From NCBI GenBank assembly GCA_028678905.1, contig JAJRCO010000016.1, positions 1-9,752 of the forward strand: 9,752 nt of DNA, written 5' to 3'. A program made the translations under genes and the position numbers. The stretch comes from Methanomicrobiales archaeon (GTDB lineage: Archaea > Halobacteriota > Methanomicrobia > Methanomicrobiales > JACTUA01). Under the pieces are notes generated by a model. It did no database searches and had not been told where the DNA came from. It was given only the letters and a program-made list of their open reading frames with translations. Every line of letters starts with the position of its first letter. Within the stretch, counting starts at the first letter, position 1. Below, piece by piece: positions 1 to 5,832 of this stretch.

Positions 1-1
1 G

Positions 2-79
2 GGCGGCTACTGCGAGACGTTCGCCAAGACGACGGCGGACGGCGCGTCTATCGCGTGGACGTGGGGCGAGGACAAGTGA
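2..79 (+). CDS. C-terminal end of an upstream protein (partial)
   Basis: This frame is open from the window edge to a TGA at 77-79 and gives about 25 residues ending in ASIAWTWGEDK. Its stop overlaps a GTG (76-78) that starts the next gene in the GTGA arrangement used repeatedly in this window. That overlap is the main reason to believe this is the true end of an upstream gene. The fragment is too short to assign to a family, and another frame is also open here, so confidence is moderate. Confidence 0.5.
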   Translation, partial: GGYCETFAKTTADGASIAWTWGEDK

Positions 80-461
80 ACATCGACCACGGCATCGACG
101 CATACTTCGGGCACAAGAAGTGTATCCACGAAGCCTACGGCTACAGGCAAGACTGGGTCGAGATCCCGATGGAGGACGCTCGCCAAATGTTTTGGATGAT
201 CGTTGGCGGCGAGGGTGTCGGTGGCCACGTCGTGTGGTCCGGTGAGCCGCTGACGGTCGACTCGATTCGCAATGGAGACAAGATCTTCTCTGGACCCGTG
301 TACACGCAACGCTTTTGTAGAAGTGGGTTTACCGCACGGATACGCACGTGCTCGCGGCCGTAGACACGCGCACGGACGGCAACAAGTTCCTTATGATCTT
401 CGACGCCGCCAAAGAATGCACCGACGACGCACTCATGGAAGAGTATGCAGCGAACTGGTAA
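76..461 (+). pseudogene. Small hypothetical protein gene interrupted by a -1 frameshift
   Basis: Translation from GTG 76 (GAGGA at 68-72 just upstream, GTGA overlap with the previous stop) gives a protein-like sequence through GDKIFSGPVYTQRFCR, then degrades into an Arg-rich tail ending at TAG 361-363. The frame one base back is blocked by TAG at 318-320, but after it reads KWVYRTDTHVLAAVDTRTDG and on to EEYAANW with TAA at 459-461, which also looks like genuine coding sequence. Joining the two gives one protein of about 128 residues that ends exactly at the overlap with the next gene. The crossover must lie between 319 and 363. Loss of one A near 320-322 (AGAAAG to AGAAG) would explain it. 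It could be a real mutation or a sequencing or assembly error; I see no good slippery site. I do not recognise the family. Confidence 0.6.
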
Positions 462-1188
462 GCTAATCGTCATCGAAGGCGCGGATGGATCCGGCAAGAC
501 GACGCAGGTCCGGCTCTTGGCCGAGCGCCTTGGCTGGGCAGGTATCCCGTGTCTCACCACCGCGGAGCCGACGCGAGCGCCCGATCCCGTCGGTGGCCTA
601 ATTCGCACGGCGCTCACCGGCGGAGTCACCATTCGCGATCCTCGCGCCATGCAACTGCTCTATGCGGCCGATCGGCTGGAGCACGCTGCCGCTGTGATTG
701 AGCCTGCGCTAAGGCGCGGTGAGCTGGTCATCTGCGACCGCTACGACCTGTCTACGCTCGTGTACATGTGCGCTGGCACGCCAGAGGGAAGGTGCGCATG
801 TGGATGGTCTGGCGACGTAGAGATGCATAGTGTTACTCATGGCATCCGCTTCGCCCTGTGCGGCGCATGCGGCGAGGCTTGCAGCTGGGAGCAGCTGGAG
901 GTCGCCGCGTGGCTCAGAGATGTCGGCAAGTGGGCGCCGAGGCCGGACGCGACCATTGTCCTCGACGTGCCACACGAGTCGGCGGCGGCTCGCAGGGGCC
1001 ACCGCGGCGGAGAGCCGGAGCTGTTCGAGAAGGCGGCATTCCAAGATCGATGCTGTAAACTTTACGGACAGGCTTCTAGGCTGCTGCCGTGCGGTGATCG
1101 CGTTTTTTACGTAGACGCTTCGCGCTCGGCGGAGGACGTGTCCAGGACGGTGTTCGAGCTGGTCAGCGAGATCTGGAGGACTAATTGA
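445..1188 (+). CDS. tmk: Thymidylate kinase (dTMP kinase) with a Cys-rich insertion
   Basis: This enzyme phosphorylates dTMP to dTDP using ATP in the cytoplasm and would feed dTTP synthesis during replication. The 247-residue product begins MQRTGKLIVIEGADGSGKTT. It has a Walker A P-loop at residues 12-19 (GADGSGKT), an AEPTR segment at 40-44 in place of the usual TREP loop, YAADR at 73-77, the DRY motif at 98-100 with S103, and the late strand PDATIVLDVP at 167-176. Family members are usually about 200-215 residues. The excess lies between residues 109 and 147, replacing the short loop after DRY, and carries C109, C117, C119, C139, C142, C146, H128 and H132, which suggests a zinc-binding insertion. 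ATG 445 overlaps the upstream stop by 17 nt, and the TGA overlaps the next start. The kinase assignment is firm; the zinc module is inference. Confidence 0.93.
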   Translation: MQRTGKLIVIEGADGSGKTTQVRLLAERLGWAGIPCLTTAEPTRAPDPVGGLIRTALTGGVTIRDPRAMQLLYAADRLEHAAAVIEPALRRGELVICDRYDLSTLVYMCAGTPEGRCACGWSGDVEMHSVTHGIRFALCGACGEACSWEQLEVAAWLRDVGKWAPRPDATIVLDVPHESAAARRGHRGGEPELFEKAAFQDRCCKLYGQASRLLPCGDRVFYVDASRSAEDVSRTVFELVSEIWRTN

Positions 1189-1667
1189 GCTACGTGATTC
1201 CTCCGGGCGCGCCACAGGGCCACGCCGAAGGCGCCGAGGTCATTCGCGTGCGCTGGGGCGGAGTCGAAGTCGCCGTCGAGATGATCCCCGTACCGCCGCC
1301 GGTGACGTTGCTCTGGCGGGGCACGATCGGAGCGGCGCAGGTGACCTTGGACAAGGGAGGTCGGCGAATCGATGACGTCGTATTCTGGGGCGCTTACATC
1401 ACCTGTCCCGACTTCATCGGGGATGGCGACTTTGGACCCGAGATGATTCGCGGCCATGGGGATACCGCACAGGAAGCGCTCGACGATCTGGCCGGGTCGC
1501 TGCGAGAGGTGGCAGCGTGGGCTCAGAACGCATTGGGCGTGCCCGCGGACGCCGTACACCAGGAGCGGGCGCCAGGGCCTCCAGCGCCGTGCCAGCCCAT
1601 CGCGGATGCCGCCATCGGGCGGGACGTGGTAGCCGGTGGTGGCCGAGGTGCCTTCGGGCTGGTATAG
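1185..1667 (+). CDS. Hypothetical protein, C-terminus probably altered by the tnpB element
   Basis: The 160-residue product starts at TTG 1185, overlapping the tmk stop (TTGA), with GGAGGA at 1175-1180 just upstream. GTG 1194 is a possible alternative start. Residues 1 to about 120 look like an ordinary folded phage protein: beta-rich segments (VRWGGVEVAVEMI, VTLLWRGTI, VVFWGAYITC) followed by a helix (TAQEALDDLAGSLREVAAWA). From about residue 128 the composition changes to a Gly/Pro/Ala-rich tail (APGPPAPCQP, VVAGGGRGAFGLV). The stop TAG at 1665-1667 abuts the tnpB start with no spacer. This suggests the original C-terminus was replaced by read-through into the left end of the tnpB element. 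No family is recognised and no catalytic motif is visible. Confidence 0.7.
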   Translation: MSYVIPPGAPQGHAEGAEVIRVRWGGVEVAVEMIPVPPPVTLLWRGTIGAAQVTLDKGGRRIDDVVFWGAYITCPDFIGDGDFGPEMIRGHGDTAQEALDDLAGSLREVAAWAQNALGVPADAVHQERAPGPPAPCQPIADAAIGRDVVAGGGRGAFGLV

Positions 1668-2837
1668 GTGCTGTTATTGATTCGCTCGTATCGATACCCG
1701 TTGCGGCCGACGAAGGCGCAAGAGGCCGCGTTGACGACGTGGTTGGCACAGTGCTGCGACCTCTACAACGGGGCGCTGCACGAGCGGCGCGATGCCTGGC
1801 GCAAGCTCGGGAAGGGCGTGACGCTGTACGACCAATTCAAAAGCCTGACGGAGGTCCGGCGCACGGTGCCAGGGTGGGACGAGGTGCCCTGCGAGGTGGC
1901 GCGCTCGGCGCTTCGGCGCCTCGATCTCGCCATGAAGGCTTTCTTCCGCCGGTGCAAGGCGGGCGAGACGCCGGGCTTCCCTCGGTTCCGGTCGAAGCGC
2001 CGCTACGACTCGTTCGGCTTCGGCACGAACCCCGTCGTTATTCAAGGCGACCGCGTCGTTCTGCCGAAGCTAGGCTACGTGAAGTTCCACCTGTACCGCC
2101 CGCTGAAGGGAAAGATCCTCTACGCCGTCGTGCGCCGCGAAGCGGGCAAGTGGGTCGTGGTGTTCCAGTGCGACATCGGCGAGGCGCCGGCTAAGATGCC
2201 CATCGAGAGCATCCCAGAGGAGCGCGTGGCGGGGGTCGATCTAGGCCTTACGACCCTGGCGACGCTCTCGCAAGGCAAGCCCATCGAGAACCCGCGCCAT
2301 GGGGCGAAGGCGGCCGAGGTGCTGGCCCGACGACAACGTGCCTTGGCCCGGAAGCGGAAGGGGAGCAAGAGCCGCCACCGGGCGCTCGTCCAGGTTCAGG
2401 AGGCCTACGCGCACGTGGCCAACCAGCGTCTCGACACCGCCAGGAAAGCGGCGGTGCGCCTGTGCCGCGACTTCGACCTGATCTGCTTCGAGGACTTGAA
2501 CATCCGAGGCTTGGCCGGCGGTATGCTGGCGAAGCCCATCCACGACGCGGCGTGGCGTCTCCTGATTCACTGCACGTCTTGCAAGGCTGAGAGCGCCGGC
2601 AAGCACGTGGTGGAGAAGGACGCGCGCCGGTCCAGCATCGATTGCAGCGGCTGCGGCGCCAGGGTTGAGAAGACCTTGCGCGACCGGACCCATAGCTGCC
2701 CCGTCTGCGGGCTCGTACTGGACCGGGATCTCAACGCCGCCCTCAACATGAAGAATCGAGCGCTCGGTAGGAGCGCGGTCCGCCCGCCCGCGACACCGCT
2801 GGTTACGGCCGAAGGTTCGACGTCGGCTGGCCCATGA
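1668..2837 (+). CDS. tnpB: TnpB, IS200/IS605-family RNA-guided DNA endonuclease
   Basis: The 389-residue product has the full TnpB plan. The N-terminal OrfB helix-turn-helix region starts SYRYPLRPTKAQE and continues to LYNGAL. The beta-barrel/helical lobe includes FPRFRSKRRYDSF, and the split RuvC domain follows. RuvC acidic residues are present: D191 in GVDLG, E275 in FEDLN and D354 in DRDLNAALN. Between the last two lies a zinc ribbon, C326-x2-C329 and C344-x2-C347. Characterised TnpB proteins use an omega-RNA made from the gene's 3' end to cut DNA beside a target-adjacent motif, which helps the element persist. Nothing looks inactivated, so cleavage activity is plausible. The start is GTG 1668, directly after the previous stop and without a clear Shine-Dalgarno sequence. 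No TnpA is nearby. A sampled stretch is 65% GC, higher than the SNF2 gene. Confidence 0.95.
   Translation: MLLLIRSYRYPLRPTKAQEAALTTWLAQCCDLYNGALHERRDAWRKLGKGVTLYDQFKSLTEVRRTVPGWDEVPCEVARSALRRLDLAMKAFFRRCKAGETPGFPRFRSKRRYDSFGFGTNPVVIQGDRVVLPKLGYVKFHLYRPLKGKILYAVVRREAGKWVVVFQCDIGEAPAKMPIESIPEERVAGVDLGLTTLATLSQGKPIENPRHGAKAAEVLARRQRALARKRKGSKSRHRALVQVQEAYAHVANQRLDTARKAAVRLCRDFDLICFEDLNIRGLAGGMLAKPIHDAAWRLLIHCTSCKAESAGKHVVEKDARRSSIDCSGCGARVEKTLRDRTHSCPVCGLVLDRDLNAALNMKNRALGRSAVRPPATPLVTAEGSTSAGP
2806..2829 (+). other. Stem-loop overlapping the tnpB stop, possible omega-RNA / right-end hairpin
   Basis: Bases 2806-2812 can pair with 2823-2829: seven pairs including one G-U, around a 10-nt loop. 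This lies within the last codons of tnpB. In studied IS200/IS605 elements the guide omega-RNA covers the 3' end of tnpB and the right end, and contains such hairpins. The structure fits that position, but a seven-pair stem in GC-rich DNA can occur by chance. Confidence 0.35.
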
Positions 2838-2876
2838 GGACTGGCACACGTTGGTCACTACATGGTAGGCTAGGTC

Positions 2877-3071
2877 ATGGCCAAGCTCTTCGCCTTCAGC
2901 GGCTTCGGCGACACGCCCCCGTGTCCCGACGCCAAAATCTTCGACCCCGCCACAGGCACCTGCATCCGCCGCCCCCTGCCCGTGGGACCCGTCAAAAGCA
3001 ACGCCCTGACCTACGTCGCCGTTGGCGCGGTGGTCATTGGCGTAGTTGCTTACATGGCTCTGAGCGAATAG
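2877..3071 (+). CDS. Small single-pass membrane protein
   Basis: The 64-residue protein has a soluble N-terminal part with two cysteines, C16 and C29, in the segment PPCPDAKIFDPATGTCI. A clear transmembrane helix follows at about residues 43-62 (ALTYVAVGAVVIGVVAYMAL), with only SE after it. K40 and the R31-R32 pair precede the helix. The two cysteines could form a disulphide or bind a ligand, depending on topology. The start ATG 2877 is preceded by a weak AGG-type site in the 39-bp gap after tnpB. The family is not recognised. Small phage membrane proteins of this shape have varied roles, and nothing here points to one of them. Confidence 0.7.
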   Translation: MAKLFAFSGFGDTPPCPDAKIFDPATGTCIRRPLPVGPVKSNALTYVAVGAVVIGVVAYMALSE

Positions 3072-3073
3072 TG

Positions 3074-3124
3074 ATGGACTGGAGCAAGTTTCGCGAGAAG
3101 CGCTACGCGCAGACGGATCTATGA
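3074..3124 (+). CDS. Possible 16-residue leader-like ORF
   Basis: ATG 3074 opens a 16-codon ORF encoding MDWSKFREKRYAQTDL, whose TGA overlaps the next ATG (ATGA at 3121-3124). It fills the gap between two genes exactly and would couple translation into the downstream gene, which lacks a strong ribosome site of its own. It could be a coupling peptide, the remnant N-terminus of a longer gene, or chance. There is no clear Shine-Dalgarno sequence before it. Confidence 0.3.
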   Translation: MDWSKFREKRYAQTDL

Positions 3125-3387
3125 AATTCGATAAGCCGATCGTCGTCGAAACGGACGCTGGAAATTTTTACACGTACTATCTAAGCCAAGGCTACAGGCT
3201 CGCGCGCGAAGACGGGACCGAGCCATCGGATGAAGAGCTTGGCCGCGTGCTTCCTTTTATGCGCGAGATGGCTTCGGAAGCAGAATCGGACGATCGCCTG
3301 AGCCTTGTTCCGCCGCGTGGGTGGTTGCTGCTGGTGATGCCGCGAGCCGAGAAGCCACGTCGAAAACATTCCGAAAAGCTTCACTAG
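3121..3387 (+). CDS. Hypothetical protein converging on the SNF2 gene
   Basis: The 88-residue product begins MKFDKPIVVETDAGNFYTYY and continues with an acidic, helical middle (DGTEPSDEELGRVLPFMREM). The C-terminus, including PPRGWLLLVMPRAEKPRRKH, is basic. ATG 3121 sits in an ATGA overlap with the short upstream ORF. The N-terminal half looks like real coding sequence. The last 43 codons or so are antisense to the end of the SNF2 gene (3257-5050, minus strand), so at least one of the two C-termini may be a read-through tail. No family is recognised and no signal peptide or membrane span is seen. Confidence 0.55.
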   Translation: MKFDKPIVVETDAGNFYTYYLSQGYRLAREDGTEPSDEELGRVLPFMREMASEAESDDRLSLVPPRGWLLLVMPRAEKPRRKHSEKLH

Positions 3388-5050
3388 TCTCGTCAAGTGC
3401 CGCGTCAATTACTACGCGTTTCGCGTCCAACGTGTGCGCCATGTACTGGTCGATTGTGTCTTCTGCATCCATGTACGTGTTCGTGACCGGTCGCGTCTGA
3501 CCAATGCGATGGATGCGGTCTTCCGCCTGCTGTAGCTTAGCGGGGACCCATAGACGCTCCAGGTGCAGGCTATCGCTTGCGCGGAATAGATCGATACCCT
3601 CTGCCGCGCTCATGTACGAGGCGGCGAACACGTCCGTCTTACCGGACATGAAGTCGTCCACTGCTTGCTGCCGCTTATTGCCGTCGACGCCTCCCATGAT
3701 CAGCGACGTTCTGAGCCCCATGTCGTGGCAAATTTTGACAGTGCCAGTTACGACGTCCGAGTGGTGCGCGAAGATGACCAGGGGCTCCGCCTTGCCCCCT
3801 CCGAACCACTTCCTTAGGTAATCGGGCACGGCTTCGCGTAGCTTACCAAGGGCAGCTAGCCGCCGCAGGTGCGTAAGCTTTACAAACGCCAGCGCTCTAG
3901 TAGCGCGCGCCGCGCTAGCGACTGATCCCTTCTTCTTGAGCCACGCCACGATATCGCTCTCGGCCAGCCGATATTGGTGCATGCTCAACGTGTCTAGCTG
4001 GACAGTGATCGATTGCCGAGTCTTCGGCGGCATGTCCTTCTCGACCTCGCCCTTCTTCCGCCTGAGCATGTAAGGAGCAGCCCTGACGCGCAGCTCATCA
4101 ATGCGCTCCACTCGTCCAGCAGACGTTACAATGTTCCTATATGGCTGCTCAACTGCCTTCTCTTCGTCTGTTGGCGCGCGCACATATCGTGCGTGGAAGT
4201 CTTCATAGTTGCGCCACTCGACCATGTCGCACATGTAAAGCAAGCGCCACATCTCTCGTATTCTGTTCATGACAGGAGTTCCCGTCAGCAGAATCGTGCG
4301 GCCAATGTTTTCTACCAGTCTCGTCGCTACAGCGGCTCGGTGGCCAGCTCGTGGCCTGAACTCCTTGAAGTCATGCGCTTCATCAATTACCAGGCACTTC
4401 GCCCTGAGCCGAAGCAGATCCTGCTCACGATGGCGTAAGATATGCGAGTTAAGGATCGTTATCTTTGTAGCGTAGATGGGCCCTCGTCGCTTCTCCAATA
4501 TCTGGAAGTCAGATGGCCGCATATCCGCAGCAGAGAACTTATTGAACTCACTGCGCCACTTTGACTTGATTGACGTTGGGCAGACGATAATCAGAGGGAA
4601 TACATTGGCAGCAGTTACGGCTGCAATAGTTTGCACGGTCTTCCCAAGGCCAGGATCATCTGCGAGGACAACGCCTCCGCCGCGCTGCGTGGCTAGGCGC
4701 GAGGCCATCCAAGCGGCGCCTTCGACCTGATATTCGCGGAGGCTGTACTCTGAACTTATTGCAGCTGTGACACGCTGGTGCCACTGTGGGGCAACGATCC
4801 GGACTGGCTTCTCTGGGGAGGTAGAGGTCCGGATCCCGTTCAGGACCGTGATAGTGCCCGCCGAAGCCCCGGCGGCAACGTCGCGTCGCTCATAGCGCTC
4901 CGCTGCAACGTGCACCTTCGCGCCCAACATGGGCGGCTCGCGCGTGGCATACCAGTAAACATTTGGCCCTGGGCCAAGGGTCACTCCGAAGCTGCCATCG
5001 CTGCGGGGCCGGACGGTTAGGACACGGCCATCTACCGCGAGTCCGGTCAT
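3257..5050 (-). CDS. SNF2-family DNA helicase/translocase
   Basis: This 597-residue ATPase has the two RecA-like lobes of Swi2/Snf2 proteins. Visible motifs are LREYQ (104-108), Walker A DDPGLGKT (131-138, with D132 where many members have E), LIIVCPTSIKSKW (153-165), DEAH (223-226), LTGTP (255-259) and motif VI QAEDRIHRIGQ (508-518). Residues 1-100 form an unassigned, beta-rich N-terminal region. The family uses ATP to translocate on duplex DNA without classical strand separation. Phage members often sit near replication and recombination genes and most resemble the short SMARCAL1-like type. ATG 5050 overlaps the stop of the upstream HTH gene (ATGA), so the two are probably one minus-strand operon. 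The final 35 or so residues are low-complexity and overlap the converging plus-strand gene. Its lower GC content suggests separate acquisition. Confidence 0.93.
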   Translation of the reverse strand: MTGLAVDGRVLTVRPRSDGSFGVTLGPGPNVYWYATREPPMLGAKVHVAAERYERRDVAAGASAGTITVLNGIRTSTSPEKPVRIVAPQWHQRVTAAISSEYSLREYQVEGAAWMASRLATQRGGGVVLADDPGLGKTVQTIAAVTAANVFPLIIVCPTSIKSKWRSEFNKFSAADMRPSDFQILEKRRGPIYATKITILNSHILRHREQDLLRLRAKCLVIDEAHDFKEFRPRAGHRAAVATRLVENIGRTILLTGTPVMNRIREMWRLLYMCDMVEWRNYEDFHARYVRAPTDEEKAVEQPYRNIVTSAGRVERIDELRVRAAPYMLRRKKGEVEKDMPPKTRQSITVQLDTLSMHQYRLAESDIVAWLKKKGSVASAARATRALAFVKLTHLRRLAALGKLREAVPDYLRKWFGGGKAEPLVIFAHHSDVVTGTVKICHDMGLRTSLIMGGVDGNKRQQAVDDFMSGKTDVFAASYMSAAEGIDLFRASDSLHLERLWVPAKLQQAEDRIHRIGQTRPVTNTYMDAEDTIDQYMAHTLDAKRVVIDAALDETSEAFRNVFDVASRLAASPAATTHAAEQGSGDRPILLPKPSRA

Positions 5051-5355
5051 GCAGCGCGGATGCTTCTCTTACGACGGGGGAAGATCTTGTCGACCAGGCC
5101 AGGCTTGATCCGGTTCATCTTGTCGACCTCGGATAGGCGGGGGTCACCGTCGCGTTCCCAGCGCTGGACAGTGGCCATGGAGCGGTCCATCTTGGACGCG
5201 AGGTCCTCACGGGATAGCGATGGCTCACCCTCGCGCCACGCCTTAATGCAGACGGCAACGTGCTGGCAGAACTCGCTCACAGGCTCTTCAATTTCCGCGT
5301 CCATCAGGTGGATCTTGGCATGGGCGCCGCAGCGGGTCAACCACTTCTTGCCCAT
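5047..5355 (-). CDS. Helix-turn-helix DNA-binding protein, XRE-like
   Basis: This protein of about 102 residues carries a helix-turn-helix. Numbering from TTG 5358, the segment LSREDLASKMDRSMATVQRW (48-67) has the pattern of an XRE/Cro-type motif, and the conserved W67-E68 after the recognition helix supports this. A preceding helix (EFCQHVAVCIKAWREG) and a basic end (FPRRKRS) complete it. The region resembles phage Cro/CI-like repressors but lacks a cleavage or dimerisation domain. ATG 5355 is used as the start; TTG 5358 and an internal ATG at 5304 are alternatives, none with a strong ribosome site. It precedes and is translationally coupled to the SNF2 gene, and it diverges from the plus-strand operon across about 37 bp. 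It could therefore regulate both directions, which is inference. Confidence 0.75.
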   Translation of the reverse strand: MGKKWLTRCGAHAKIHLMDAEIEEPVSEFCQHVAVCIKAWREGEPSLSREDLASKMDRSMATVQRWERDGDPRLSEVDKMNRIKPGLVDKIFPRRKRSIRAA

Positions 5356-5392
5356 CAAATTTGCACATCTTTGTTGCTACGGCGGAGGCCGT
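5356..5392. promoter_or_regulatory. Short divergent intergenic region, probable promoter/operator site
   Basis: This 37-bp gap separates the minus-strand HTH-SNF2 pair from the long plus-strand gene run, so transcription in both directions must begin in or near it. It holds an AT-rich stretch (CAAATTTG) that is palindromic at 5356-5363, and a GGAGG at 5384-5388 that can serve the plus-strand start. I see no convincing -35/-10 pair on either strand. The regulatory role rests on gene orientation, not on a recognised motif. Confidence 0.35.
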
Positions 5393-5662
5393 GTGGTAGA
5401 GAATGTCGTGGCCAGATTGGGCGAATACGTTGTCCCGGTCGTTGTCGTTGACCTCAACGCAGATCCGGCAGAAAAGCTGATCTACGTCACGAATGACACT
5501 CGCGTTCAGTGGCTTACGTCTGGGCAATGGGTTGTCATTGGTCAGCAGGACAGGGATCACGGTAGGTCAATAAGGCTCGGAGACGGCAGAGTTGGCGTCC
5601 TCCCATCGTGGAAGGACGAAGCGTTGCTTCTACGCAAAGAAATTGGAAAGGAGTCGGCGTGA
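5393..5662 (+). CDS. Hypothetical protein
   Basis: From GTG 5393, with GGAGG at 5384-5388 four bases upstream, the product is 89 residues. It is beta-rich at the start (EYVVPVVVVDLN), has a middle containing KLIYVTNDTRVQWL and QWVVIGQQDRDH, and ends in a helix (SWKDEALLLRKEIGKESA). The same frame stays open upstream to 5060, but that part is antisense to the HTH gene and I exclude it. The stop overlaps the next gene's GTG (GTGA). It would be the first gene of the plus-strand recombination operon. No family is recognised. Confidence 0.65.
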   Translation: MVENVVARLGEYVVPVVVVDLNADPAEKLIYVTNDTRVQWLTSGQWVVIGQQDRDHGRSIRLGDGRVGVLPSWKDEALLLRKEIGKESA

Positions 5663-5832
5663 CCGTTGGCGAACTGAGAGAGAGTCTAGAAGGAATCGAC
5701 GATCACGTGGACGTGATCGTTCGTTGGCGTGACCGTGGAGGGAAGGACTGGGATAGGGTTGACGGCGCAGGCATTGATAGCGTCGACGAAGAAGGTGTTT
5801 CCGCGTTCGTGATCGATCTAGAGGATGAGTGA
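5659..5832 (+). CDS. Small hypothetical protein with a TVGEL-type N-terminus
   Basis: The 57-residue acidic protein starts at GTG 5659, preceded by a strong AAAGGAG (5647-5653) at five bases and overlapping the previous stop (GTGA). A longer reading back to ATG 5608 is possible but has no comparable ribosome site. The opening TVGELRESLEGIDDHVDVIV follows a pattern seen in many small phage and bacterial proteins (T-V-x-E-L-x-x-x-L-x-G-hydrophobic). These are usually annotated as domains of unknown function, and I recall the DUF6225 type, without certainty. The gene carries a perfect 9-bp inverted repeat at 5699-5720. Its TGA overlaps the recT start by one base. The role is unknown. Confidence 0.75.
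   Translation: MTVGELRESLEGIDDHVDVIVRWRDRGGKDWDRVDGAGIDSVDEEGVSAFVIDLEDE
5699..5720. repeat. Perfect 9-bp inverted repeat with 4-nt loop
   Basis: ACGATCACG (5699-5707) and CGTGATCGT (5712-5720) are exact reverse complements around the loop TGGA. It lies about 40 bp inside the small gene upstream of recT. At RNA level it would form a strong hairpin, and at DNA level it has the symmetry of a dimeric repressor site. No U-run follows, so it is not an intrinsic terminator. The function is unproven. Confidence 0.5.

Larger units (their letters stand above)
1560..2860 (+). mobile_element. Putative tnpB-only IS200/IS605-family element (approximate limits)
   Basis: A complete tnpB with no tnpA (Y1 transposase) in the window suggests an IS1341-type, tnpB-only element, which would depend on a TnpA supplied in trans. 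Elements of this family have no terminal inverted repeats and make no target duplication, so the ends cannot be read directly. I place the left limit where the upstream gene's composition changes (about 1555-1570). I place the right limit just past the tnpB stop, near the stem-loop at 2806-2829 and before the next gene at 2877. Both limits are estimates. The tnpB could instead be a domesticated phage gene with no functional ends. Confidence 0.35.

Noticed and set aside
313..318. TTTT run as a site of programmed -1 slippage.
   Set aside because: A -1 slip here would meet TAG at 318-320 at once, so it cannot yield the downstream segment.
325..331. GGGTTTA, a classical -1 slippery heptamer, near the frameshift in the gene at 76-461.
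   Set aside because: Its codon phase does not match the frame being read (it would need codons starting at 326, while the gene reads 325-327), so it cannot give the required shift.
1568..1588. GGCGC/GCGCC stem with an 11-nt loop as a left-end hairpin of the tnpB element.
   Set aside because: Five pairs in very GC-rich DNA are not distinguishable from chance.
1517..2194. 225-codon plus-strand ORF crossing the tnpB start.
   Set aside because: It is Arg/Gly/Ala-rich and reads out of frame across well-identified tnpB codons.
3369..3392. AAGCTT-centred palindrome near the convergent gene ends as a bidirectional terminator.
   Set aside because: The stem is too short and no T-run follows on either strand.
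5060..5392. Upstream extension of the plus-strand ORF ending at 5662.
   Set aside because: This part is antisense to the HTH gene, which has a recognisable motif and is coupled to SNF2. GTG 5393 with GGAGG is a better start.
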